Positions 56,718-64,000 of a stretch of DNA of 64,000 nt are shown piece after piece. The first letter of the stretch is position 1. Every line of letters starts with the position of its first letter. Both the position numbers and the translations under genes were made by a program. The stretch lies in the NCBI GenBank assembly GCA_009664345.1, contig CP043547.1, forward strand, positions 1,364,001 to 1,428,000, read 5' to 3'. This stretch comes from Planctomycetales bacterium 10988 (GTDB lineage: Bacteria > Planctomycetota > Planctomycetia > Pirellulales > Pb10988). The notes under the pieces were generated by a model that worked only from the letters and a program-made list of their open reading frames with translations, did not search any database and was not told where the DNA came from.

Positions 56718-57890
56718 CTATTTTTTGGAAAGATAGTAAACGACAATCTTCCCATGATTCGGACTGACTGCGAGTTTCAAAGGATTCGCACCAAGACAAT
56801 AGTTTCTCGCCTCAAAGATGAACGGACCTTTAAAGAGGAGGGTGTTCTCCATAATCGTCCTTACCTCGATTGGTCGATTCCGATAGTTCACTGCATACAC
56901 GGACTCTTGCGAGGAAATCTTCATTCGATCAAAAGAAAAGAATTTAATCGTAGCTTTTCGCTCTGCCTCGGTGGGAAAAATTCTGACAACCTTATTCTCT
57001 ACAAAATCCCAGAAAACAATCTCTCTCTGATTATGTAGAAACATAATAACGGCTTTCCCTGGAACGAAATAAGGGTCACGATAATGGCTTTTAAGTGGAT
57101 CGACACCGAGAAGCTTACTTGCATCAAAGGAGCGTAGAAAATCTAACACATCATATCGATAGATTCCTAATCTTCTTTCTCCTTCGAAGATCGAAGAAAG
57201 AGGATACTGTCGATAGACCACCATATATTTTTGATCTTCTGTACTAGAGAGAATTCTACATTGTGTAGGAAACGCACCTGAGAAGGTTTTGAAGGGAACT
57301 AGATGATTCCAAGATTCTTTAAAGTGATAGGTTCTTCCACTTTTATCATAAAAAATATTTAAATCTTTTTGGTAGGTTGCACGTAATTGATACACTCTTC
57401 GATCGGTTTGAGAATATATCGAGGAACTCCGTTTAACATAGAGATAGAGAGGCCAATACTCCGAAGTTGAAAGATTGATGACGTAGTAATGATCTTTATA
57501 AACTTCGATGAGTAGATTGCGGTCATCGAGCCAGTCGTGTTGTAGAATCTTGAGTGCGGAGTAGGGAAACTTCGAAAAACTCGGATCATAAGGGATAGGG
57601 TCTTTTTCTGTGGAAGTTTCAGATTCATAAGCTTCGACTTCAATCGACTGCTCTAATTTTTTCTTCTCTAAATCCCAAACGTCTACAAGAATATTTTCTC
57701 TTTTTTCACTTAATGAGACTAAAAATTTTCCATTCGGTGAAATGGAAAACTCGCGGAAGATTTGTTGACATTGAATTTGAAACGTTTCGATTTTTTGCTT
57801 TTTCGCTTTCTTTTGAGCAATTGCCAAAGAAGCTGGAAACAACAAGAGAACAGCTACGACCGGAATGATGCGGAAGAGGATTTGGTGCAT
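56718..57890 (-). CDS. Secreted propeller-like protein, paralogue 1
   Basis: 390 aa from ATG 57890, with GAGG upstream; the ORF runs four codons further to a TTG. Signal peptide (IPVVAVLLLFPASLAIAQ). The remainder looks like a WD40/YVTN-type propeller: short strands such as FSISPNGKFLVSLSEKREN, NILVDVWDLEKKKL and REIVFWDFVENKVVRIFP. It ends KLAVSPNHGKIVVYYLSKK. It is a divergent copy of the next gene upstream; function unknown, perhaps protein or ligand binding outside the membrane. Confidence 0.75.
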   Translation of the reverse strand: MHQILFRIIPVVAVLLLFPASLAIAQKKAKKQKIETFQIQCQQIFREFSISPNGKFLVSLSEKRENILVDVWDLEKKKLEQSIEVEAYESETSTEKDPIPYDPSFSKFPYSALKILQHDWLDDRNLLIEVYKDHYYVINLSTSEYWPLYLYVKRSSSIYSQTDRRVYQLRATYQKDLNIFYDKSGRTYHFKESWNHLVPFKTFSGAFPTQCRILSSTEDQKYMVVYRQYPLSSIFEGERRLGIYRYDVLDFLRSFDASKLLGVDPLKSHYRDPYFVPGKAVIMFLHNQREIVFWDFVENKVVRIFPTEAERKATIKFFSFDRMKISSQESVYAVNYRNRPIEVRTIMENTLLFKGPFIFEARNYCLGANPLKLAVSPNHGKIVVYYLSKK

Positions 57891-57964
57891 ATTGTACCTC
57901 AAAAAGCTGGAAGCTTTTCAACCTTCTCATAAGTTGAAGGTGAAAGAAAAATCCAATGATCAAT

Positions 57965-59089
57965 CTATTTATCTTCTAAATAATAGACTTTTACTTTTGT
58001 GCTATTGGTGCTCACTGCCAATCTCAAAGGGGTTCCTGTGATAGCATAGTTTCTAGATTCGAAGACAATCGGCCCTTTAAACAGAAGTTCCCGACTCTTC
58101 AAATTTCTTAGTTCCATGGGGCGATTCCCAAAGTTAACTGCATATATACTCTCATCGGGACTCAGTTTAAAATCGATATATTGTGTATTTGCCTGCTCAA
58201 GCGGCGAAGCATGCAACGGTGGGATCGAGTTAATAATCTCGTTCTTTTCAAAGTCCCACCAGAGAAGATATTTTTTCTCAAGCTCAAACATCAAGATTGT
58301 TTGATAGGGTACAAAATGGAACTTATCATATAAACCTGTCTTTCGATCTCTTTGATAGGAGAGCACAGGATTAAAAATGTTGATTTCTGGAGGATTCCAG
58401 GTTCTATATTTATAGATACTAAAAGTTTCTACTTGCTGTTTATTGTATTTTTCTTGGACAACTAAATAACGTTCAAAAGGGGAGATCGCTCGAACATTGT
58501 TGTAATTTAGAAAGTCTTCTTCAAGATATTCATGGATGTTTAAAGATTCCCAATTTGTGTCAGATTGATAAAACTTTCCTGCACGAGTAAATAAGATTTT
58601 TGACTTTCTTAAAAATCCTTGGATATCGGAAGCGATCGTTTGTTTAAGTTGATCCTTTACTCTCCAATATTTCTTTTGACGGATATTGATGCAGTACAGC
58701 CCGATTTGTTCGAGTTTAATTAAGAAACGTTGATTATCGAGCCACCATGACGAACCATAGCGAAAGATGGGGTTCATGATGGGAGGTTGAAAGTTTTCAC
58801 CTTCGAGCTGCACATAGGGGGCAGGAATCGTCGGCTTTAAAACAATTTCCGCGATTTGTTTCCGTTCTTCTATATCCCAGGCGGCTACAATTCCTCTTCG
58901 ATTTGCCAATCCAAGGGCCAATAGTGTTTTTCCATCGGGAGAAAGCGTGATCGTGCGAATCGTATGTTTCCAACTGATCTCAAACTCGTCTACAACCTTG
59001 CACAGTGGCTTTTCGTTTTGATGAGCTTGAGCAAAAGACGAATACAGGATTACATGGAGAAGTAATATTACGTAAGGGAGTCGCATCAT
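57965..59089 (-). CDS. Secreted propeller-like protein, paralogue 2
   Basis: 374 aa, signal peptide (LPYVILLLHVILYSSFAQA). Shares with its neighbour the N-terminal strand TLSPDGKTLLAL, the YLLWWDFEKNEI block and the end RNYAITGTPLRLAVSTN...VYYLEDK, against RNYCLGANPLKLAVSPN...VYYLSKK in the other. The two lie 74 nt apart on the same strand, so they arose by tandem duplication and probably form one operon. Catalytic motifs are absent. Confidence 0.75.
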   Translation of the reverse strand: MMRLPYVILLLHVILYSSFAQAHQNEKPLCKVVDEFEISWKHTIRTITLSPDGKTLLALGLANRRGIVAAWDIEERKQIAEIVLKPTIPAPYVQLEGENFQPPIMNPIFRYGSSWWLDNQRFLIKLEQIGLYCINIRQKKYWRVKDQLKQTIASDIQGFLRKSKILFTRAGKFYQSDTNWESLNIHEYLEEDFLNYNNVRAISPFERYLVVQEKYNKQQVETFSIYKYRTWNPPEINIFNPVLSYQRDRKTGLYDKFHFVPYQTILMFELEKKYLLWWDFEKNEIINSIPPLHASPLEQANTQYIDFKLSPDESIYAVNFGNRPMELRNLKSRELLFKGPIVFESRNYAITGTPLRLAVSTNSTKVKVYYLEDK

Positions 59090-59290
59090 CTTTCTTCCCC
59101 AATGCTTGAAGTAAAATAGTTCTCTGAGACCATCAATCTTAGTAAAGAATTTCCGGAAGTAAAATAATTATGATATTCCAGAGAGTAGATGTCAATTTAT
59201 TCTTTACTATTTTTGAAATAATAATTTAGCATTCATAAATAATTATTGATATCTAATGAACGTTTAATTCTTCATATAGAGATTTACAAC

Positions 59291-59343
59291 AAAAAAATCC
59301 CCTCGACAATCGAATGATCATCAAGGGGATTTTGTTTAACGGC
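59291..59343 (-). terminator. Terminator of tRNA-His
   Basis: On the minus strand, stem AAAATCCCCT / AGGGGATTTT (59334-59343 with 59294-59303) and a T run (59291-59297) 17 nt after the tRNA. Confidence 0.85.
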
Positions 59344-59359
59344 AGTATTTTATAAGAAG

Positions 59360-59434
59360 GGTGGCTGACGGGACTCGAACCCGCGACATCTGGAACCACA
59401 ATCCAGTGCTCTAACCAACTGAGCTACAGCCACC
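59360..59434 (-). tRNA. tRNA-His (anticodon GTG)
   Basis: 75-nt cloverleaf on the minus strand: acceptor GTGGCTG / CAGCCAC plus the extra G-1 paired with C73 that is peculiar to tRNA-His; D arm GCTCAGTTGGTTAGAGC; anticodon arm CTGGATTGTGGTTCCAG with GTG in the loop; T arm GCGGGTTCGAGTCCCGT. CCA is not encoded. A terminator follows at 59291-59343. Confidence 0.97.
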
Positions 59435-59546
59435 GTCTATTCCAAGGAGAAATGCCTCACTTGTAGGAACTTAGAAGATAATCATTTGATGAAATATTTG
59501 CAATGGGCCGGTGATAAGTTTCTCCCTAGAACAGGCTCATTTTGCT

Positions 59547-61391
59547 CTAAATTGTGTTGGCAAATTGCCTTACATCGTTTTCAATCTGAGCGAGCCGCTG
59601 TGCGAGTTCCTTCTTGGTATCCTCCATGTCGGCGATTTGCTCAGGAGGCATATAAGTAAAGATATAAAATTTGACTTTAGGTTCGGTTCCGGAAGGACGA
59701 ACGGCAAAATAGTTCCCTTCTTCTTCCAATTCCAAGATGACCAAATCACCTTTGGGACCGTCGAGCGGCTCGCTGGCACCTTCGGGCGTTTTGACGGTTT
59801 GGCTGAGATAATCAAGTGATTTAACCACCTTCATGCCGGCAATCGACTCCGGCGGGGCTTCGCGGAATTGCGACATGAGGGCCTTCATGCGACTCATCCC
59901 TTCGGACCCTGGCATCACCACGGAGATGGTGTTTTCCGCATGATAGCCATATTGCCAATAGAGGGAATCGAGCTTTTCGTGAAGGGATTGTCCTTCGGCT
60001 TTGACTTCGGCGGCTAGTTCAGAAAGGAGCAGGGCGGCGACGGCTCCATCTTTATCTCTAGCATACTGACCGACGAGATAACCGTGCGATTCTTCGGAAC
60101 CGAAGACGAATTTCTCGGGGCCTTTGTCATCCATCGTACCGCCGATCCACTTGAACCCGACAAGCAGATTGCCATAGGTTTTGACTCCATATTGATCCCC
60201 GATGCGGCGAATCATTTTGGTAGTCACCAAGGTTTTGATCAAGTAATGATCAGGGCTGAGGGTACCTTTGGCTTGGCGTTGCGACAGGATATACTCTGTT
60301 AATAAGCAACCGATTTGATTCCCGGTCATTGCGGACCAAGGCCCGGAAGTATCGCTAGTTTTCGGAGCAGCACACCCTAGGCGATCGCAATCAGGATCGG
60401 TTGCCATAATCAGATCATGGCCTTGTTCCTGACAATAAGTAATCATCTCATTGAAGATCACTTTGTTCTCTGGATTCGAGACATGGCCGGGCACATTCGG
60501 AAAATCGCCACTTGGTTCGGCTTGCGGTTTATAGACTTCAATTTGTTCAAAGCCGACATTGTCCAGCACTGGCTTGACGGCGGTGAGTCCTACACCATGT
60601 AGTGGAGAATAGAGGATCTTCACATCGCGTTTATCTGTCAGACTTTGTTCACTGACGGCTTTGACAAACGCGGCGTCGACTTCATCCTGACAGTAGGTAA
60701 CTTTACCTTCCTTTAAAGCATCTTCAAATTCAACATGTTTGATATGCGTGACGTTTTTAACGCGTTCAATCACCCCTTTGTCGTGCGGTGGAAGAAGTTG
60801 TCCGCCGGTCGACCAATAGACTTTGACGGCATTATCCGAAGGGGGATTGTGGCTAGCAGTGACCATAATCCCGCAGGAACAATTCTTATGTCGAATGGCA
60901 AAAGACAACTCTGGAGTACTGCGATGGCCATCCAAGAAAAAGATTTCGAACCCATTGGCCACTAAAATACTTGAGCAAAGCTCCGCAAATTCTCGCGAAC
61001 GATGCCGGGTGTCATAAGCAATGGCACAAGAGAGCTTCGGGGTTTCTCCAGGCGTTGCTTCCGAATCGTTCACCGCTTGGATGGAGGAAAGCGAGAGCAA
61101 ATAGTCTGCCAAACCTTGGGCACTTTCACCAATCGTCCGGGCGTTGATCGCATTGCTGCCGATCGGATACATCTTTCCGCGGCGGCCCCCGGTCCCAAAG
61201 GGAATGATCGTCCAGAAGACATCATCCAACTCTTGCCATTTCCCCTCTTCGATATGCTCCATCACTTGCGGAACATACGATTCGTAGCTAGCATCGGTTA
61301 GCCAAATTTTGAGATTCTCGACGGCACCTTCGGTGAGGCGACCGTCTTGATGGGCTTGATCGATCAGTTTTAACGCTTCAGCAGTTTCCAT
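59547..61391 (-). CDS. Phospho-sugar mutase (phosphoglucomutase/phosphomannomutase)
   Basis: 614 aa from ATG 61391; a TTG at 61412 is in frame. Alpha-D-phosphohexomutase of the long PgcA-like type that interconverts sugar 1- and 6-phosphates, likely glucose. The active Ser lies in VTASHNPPSDNAVKVYW, the metal loop in MATDPDCDRLG, the sugar-binding loop in VFGSEESHGYLVG and the phosphate loop near VRPSGTEPKVKFYI. It stands divergent from a second, shorter mutase at 61641. Cytoplasmic, no signal peptide. Confidence 0.93.
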   Translation of the reverse strand: METAEALKLIDQAHQDGRLTEGAVENLKIWLTDASYESYVPQVMEHIEEGKWQELDDVFWTIIPFGTGGRRGKMYPIGSNAINARTIGESAQGLADYLLSLSSIQAVNDSEATPGETPKLSCAIAYDTRHRSREFAELCSSILVANGFEIFFLDGHRSTPELSFAIRHKNCSCGIMVTASHNPPSDNAVKVYWSTGGQLLPPHDKGVIERVKNVTHIKHVEFEDALKEGKVTYCQDEVDAAFVKAVSEQSLTDKRDVKILYSPLHGVGLTAVKPVLDNVGFEQIEVYKPQAEPSGDFPNVPGHVSNPENKVIFNEMITYCQEQGHDLIMATDPDCDRLGCAAPKTSDTSGPWSAMTGNQIGCLLTEYILSQRQAKGTLSPDHYLIKTLVTTKMIRRIGDQYGVKTYGNLLVGFKWIGGTMDDKGPEKFVFGSEESHGYLVGQYARDKDGAVAALLLSELAAEVKAEGQSLHEKLDSLYWQYGYHAENTISVVMPGSEGMSRMKALMSQFREAPPESIAGMKVVKSLDYLSQTVKTPEGASEPLDGPKGDLVILELEEEGNYFAVRPSGTEPKVKFYIFTYMPPEQIADMEDTKKELAQRLAQIENDVRQFANTI

Positions 61392-61640
61392 AGTGGTTCG
61401 TTCTTCAGTCAAGGTGGAACTTGGGCAGTTAGGCTGAAATTGTAGGTCAGGACCGGCAAAGGGTAAAGAGTCTGCCCGCAGAAGAATGGAATCAATTCTC
61501 CAGATGCAGCAGGGTTTGTTCGCTTTCTAAGAATAAGAAATGAACCTCCTCCGGCGATTTACCAAATCTTCTTCAAACTTAAAAACGATCTACGCAATCT
61601 TCGGCTACGAAGGATTGACCGATAGCGAAAGGAAGCGACT

Positions 61641-63017
61641 GTGGAACGTCCGATCATTAGCGTCTCCGGCCTCCGGGGAATTGTAGGAAGAACGCTCGAC
61701 CCGGTGTTGGCCGTGGAATATGCCGCCGCCTTTGCGAGCCAACTCGAACCCGGCCCGGTGGTGATTACCCATGATGGTCGGCCTAGCGGAGACCTGTTGA
61801 CCCAAGCGATTGCGAGTAGTCTCCTCGCGATGGGCAGGGATGTTTTTCAAGGAGGGATCGCTGCCACGCCGACGACCGGGATTCTCGTTCGCGAGCAACA
61901 AGCCACCGGAGGAATTCAGATTTCCGCCAGCCATAATCCGCCGGAATACAATGGAATCAAATGCTTCGGCCCAGAAGGTCGGGTGCTCACTGCGGCCGCC
62001 GGCGAGCAAGTCCTTGCTGCCTTTGAAGCGAAAAGTTGGCAATGGAAACCTTTCGATCAACTCGGAAAATGCGAACGCCTCGAACATCCCCACCAGGCTC
62101 ACCTTGAGAAAATCCTACACGTCATTGATTTGGAAGCGATTCGCGCCGCTGGCTTCAAAGTTGTCCTCGATGCCAATCACGGCTCCGGTTCTCAGTTGGG
62201 AATTCCTTTGCTGGAGGCACTTGGTTGCGAACTCTTTGTGCTGGGAAAAGAACCGCATGGGAGCTTTGCCCATCGTCCTGAACCGACCGCGACGAACCTT
62301 GCAGGGATTCTTCCTTTAGTGGCCAAATATCAAGCCGATGTCGGTTTTTGTCAGGACCCAGACGCCGATCGTCTTGCCCTCATCGATGAGACCGGCCATT
62401 ACCTCGGCGAAGAATGCACGTTGGCGCTCGCCGTTTTGCATCGGCTTTCGCAACAGCAAGGCCCGATTGTGACGAACTGTTCAACAAGTCGTATGTCTGC
62501 CTTGCTGGCAAAAGACGCCGGGGCTCCTTATTTTGCCTCGAAAGTCGGGGAGGCGAATGTCTCCGATGTCATGATTGCCGAAGAGGCCGTGCTCGGTGGC
62601 GAAGGAAACGGCGGAGTGATCGATCCGAGGATTGGCTTCGTCCGCGATAGCTTTATCGGCATGGCCTTGATTTTAGAGATGATGGCGAAACGGAATGAAA
62701 AACTGAGCGTCATCGCTCAAACTTTGCCAAGTCTCACGATGCAGAAAGGAACCGTTCCCGTTCCTCGCGAACAGTTAGCTTCCGCCCTGCAATCGATTCA
62801 AGCCTCTTTCGAAAACGATCCAGCTGACGAACGGCCTCTCATCAGTCTTCTAGATGGCTTGCGACTCGATTGGCCGACCGATTGGTTTTTGATTCGTCCT
62901 AGTAATACAGAGCCGATCGTCCGCTTGATGGTGGAAGCTCCCTCCGCGGAAGAAGCCGAGCAGCGATATCAAATGATCGAAAATCTCCTTCTTCAAGCAA
63001 TCGCATCCCCCTCATAA
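61641..63017 (+). CDS. glmM: Phosphoglucosamine mutase-like alpha-D-phosphohexomutase
   Basis: 458 aa, GTG start with GGAAG upstream. Converts glucosamine-6-P to glucosamine-1-P for UDP-GlcNAc; phosphomannomutase is the alternative since the two are close. N-terminal SVSGLRGIVGRTLDP, active Ser in ISASHNPPEYNGIK, metal loop QDPDADRLALID, sugar loop LGGEGNGGVIDPRIG (glmM and pmm share GEGNGG-like forms) and phosphate loop IRPSNTEPIVRLMVE. Length fits GlmM (about 445). The permease gene begins 15 nt after the stop. Confidence 0.88.
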   Translation: MERPIISVSGLRGIVGRTLDPVLAVEYAAAFASQLEPGPVVITHDGRPSGDLLTQAIASSLLAMGRDVFQGGIAATPTTGILVREQQATGGIQISASHNPPEYNGIKCFGPEGRVLTAAAGEQVLAAFEAKSWQWKPFDQLGKCERLEHPHQAHLEKILHVIDLEAIRAAGFKVVLDANHGSGSQLGIPLLEALGCELFVLGKEPHGSFAHRPEPTATNLAGILPLVAKYQADVGFCQDPDADRLALIDETGHYLGEECTLALAVLHRLSQQQGPIVTNCSTSRMSALLAKDAGAPYFASKVGEANVSDVMIAEEAVLGGEGNGGVIDPRIGFVRDSFIGMALILEMMAKRNEKLSVIAQTLPSLTMQKGTVPVPREQLASALQSIQASFENDPADERPLISLLDGLRLDWPTDWFLIRPSNTEPIVRLMVEAPSAEEAEQRYQMIENLLLQAIASPS

Positions 63018-63032
63018 AGAAAGCCCCCTTTG

Positions 63033-64000
63033 ATGGCAGCACCGAATTCTACTTCTACTTTACGTCGTGAAATTGGGATTTGGGGAGCCATGTTTCTTGG
63101 TCTTGGCTCCATGGCGGGCACCGGGGTTTTTGTCAGTTTAGGTTTGGGAGCCGACCTCGTTGGCCCGGCGGTTCTTTTGGCTGTCACCGTGGCGGCCCTG
63201 GTCGCAACCTGCAATGGCCTGAGTAGTGCCCAACTTGCTGCGAATCATCCAGTCAGCGGCGGAACCTATGAATATGGCTATCGCTATCTTCATCCAAGGC
63301 TCGGCTTCCTAGCAGGCTGGATGTTCTTGATCGCCAAGAGTGCCTCTGCCGCAACGGCTGCCCTTGGATTTGGGGGCTATTTCCTGCACTTCTTCAAGAT
63401 CGAGAACAATGAGTGGATTTTACCCCTGGCGATTTTTGCAATCTTCTTCATGACGGTCTTTGTCTTTTGGGGAATCCGGCAAACGAAAACGGTGAACACC
63501 CTCATCGTCAGCGTCACGCTCCTTGCCTTGTTCCTCTATATAATTGTCATGTTTCAGCCAAGTCTTACGGCGGGCACCAGCAATCTTTCCCCGTTTTTTG
63601 CCCCAGAGGAACTGACTTGGCAAGGGAAAATCGCCGCCTTCTTGGAGGCCGTGGCACTCATGTTCGTGGCCTACACAGGTTATGGCCGCATCGCAACTTT
63701 GGGTGAAGAAGTCCATCAGCCTCGCACCACCATTCCGAAAGCGATCATTCTTACGCTCGTCGTCACTTGGCTATTATATAGTGCAGTCGCCGCAGTGAGT
63801 GTCGCCTCCTCTGGCTCTAATCAATATGCCCTGGCTTCAATCCAAGCGATTGCTCCTCTAGAAGTCCTGGCGTTCGAACAAGGCCATCCGATCATTGCCC
63901 GACTTGTCGCTTTCGGAGCGATCACGGCCATGCTTGGCGTTCTCATCAACCTTATTCTTGGTCTTTCTCGCGTCTTGCTTGCGATGGGACGCCGCCAAGA
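63033..64000 (+). CDS. APC-family amino acid permease, truncated by the window end
   Basis: The first 322 codons are in the window, open to the edge with no internal stop. N-terminus MAAPNSTSTLRREIGIWGAM, then repeated hydrophobic helices (FLGLGSMAGTGVFVSLGLGA, GPAVLLAVTVAALVATCNGL, HPVSGGTYEYGY). The stretch FVAYTGYGRIATLGEEVHQP is the conserved helix-6 region of APC transporters. Amino acid or amine uptake is likely; substrate not deducible. Directly follows the mutase, so co-transcription is possible. The ribosome binding site is weak (AAAGAAAG). Confidence 0.87.
   Translation, partial: MAAPNSTSTLRREIGIWGAMFLGLGSMAGTGVFVSLGLGADLVGPAVLLAVTVAALVATCNGLSSAQLAANHPVSGGTYEYGYRYLHPRLGFLAGWMFLIAKSASAATAALGFGGYFLHFFKIENNEWILPLAIFAIFFMTVFVFWGIRQTKTVNTLIVSVTLLALFLYIIVMFQPSLTAGTSNLSPFFAPEELTWQGKIAAFLEAVALMFVAYTGYGRIATLGEEVHQPRTTIPKAIILTLVVTWLLYSAVAAVSVASSGSNQYALASIQAIAPLEVLAFEQGHPIIARLVAFGAITAMLGVLINLILGLSRVLLAMGRRQ

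Noticed and set aside
1-64000. CRISPR arrays, rRNA operons, prophage, toxin-antitoxin or BGC modules
   Set aside because: No regularly spaced repeats, rRNA, phage structural, PKS/NRPS or paired toxin-antitoxin genes were seen.

Overview
This looks like a chromosomal window from a planctomycete (Planctomycetota) of moderate GC content. The evidence is a set of families typical of that phylum: a DUF1549/DUF1553 protein with a cytochrome-like CX4CH N-terminus followed by a DUF1501 Tat protein, two adjacent formylglycine sulfatases, a DUF3616 protein, a PQQ-type propeller, a sialate O-acetylesterase-like SGNH enzyme, a Gfo/Idh/MocA dehydrogenase and a large GHL10-like secreted protein. Species and genus cannot be read from the sequence.

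Layout. 1-5.7 kb: rpsI, a secreted Arg-rich protein, glnA, a Tat-type TIM-barrel protein with a TTG start, and a DUF3616 protein. 5.7-11.3 kb: a leftward signalling cassette of a hybrid histidine kinase with HPt, a PAS/pseudo-sigma54-activator/Fis-HTH protein that has lost its ATPase motifs, and a translationally coupled 176-aa protein. 11.7-13 kb: rpmG, then an alkyltransferase-like/endonuclease V fusion. 13-29.4 kb: secreted and metabolic genes, a lone FliM/SpoA protein, proA, a cyclophilin lipoprotein, a zinc-ribbon protein, a beta-hydroxyacid dehydrogenase, ettA, proC and a PhoX-like phosphatase. 29.5-31.1 kb: a GC-rich, frameshifted IS5-family insertion abutting the stop codon of nadA. 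31-38.7 kb: nadA, an atypical Nramp transporter, two sulfatases and a protein kinase. 39-47.5 kb: the DUF1549/1553 and DUF1501 pair and a 1351-codon secreted ORF. 47.5-53.2 kb: a HIT protein, two orphan small proteins, a copper P-type ATPase divergent from a Cys-rich copper-storage protein, and an OxyR-like regulator. 53.5-59.1 kb: a sulfotransferase, a small membrane protein, an outer-membrane-like protein and two tandem paralogous secreted propeller-like proteins. 59.3-64 kb: tRNA-His, two divergent alpha-D-phosphohexomutases and a permease cut by the window end.

The most unusual signal is non-coding. Seven copies of a roughly 87-bp imperfect palindrome (copies A to G) lie between genes at 5.70, 7.76, 24.80, 29.36, 48.38, 49.00 and 55.14 kb, in both orientations. 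The outer arms of three copies (C, D, G) vary in a compensatory way, so pairing is kept while sequence changes; an inner hairpin covaries between copies B and C. Three copies supply the stop codon of the neighbouring gene from their terminal TAG/TAA, and a fourth starts two bases after a stop codon. This could be a non-autonomous mobile palindrome (REPIN/MITE-like) or a structured RNA element of 3' ends. I do not recognise it.

How the genes work together: proA and proC are two of three proline-synthesis steps, unlinked here. glnA feeds nitrogen metabolism. The two mutases serve hexose-phosphate and UDP-GlcNAc precursor supply. The sulfatases, esterase, dehydrogenase, PhoX-like enzyme and DUF1549/1501 pair suggest scavenging of sulfated or esterified polysaccharides and organic phosphate. 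The copper ATPase and storage protein form a metal-detoxification pair.
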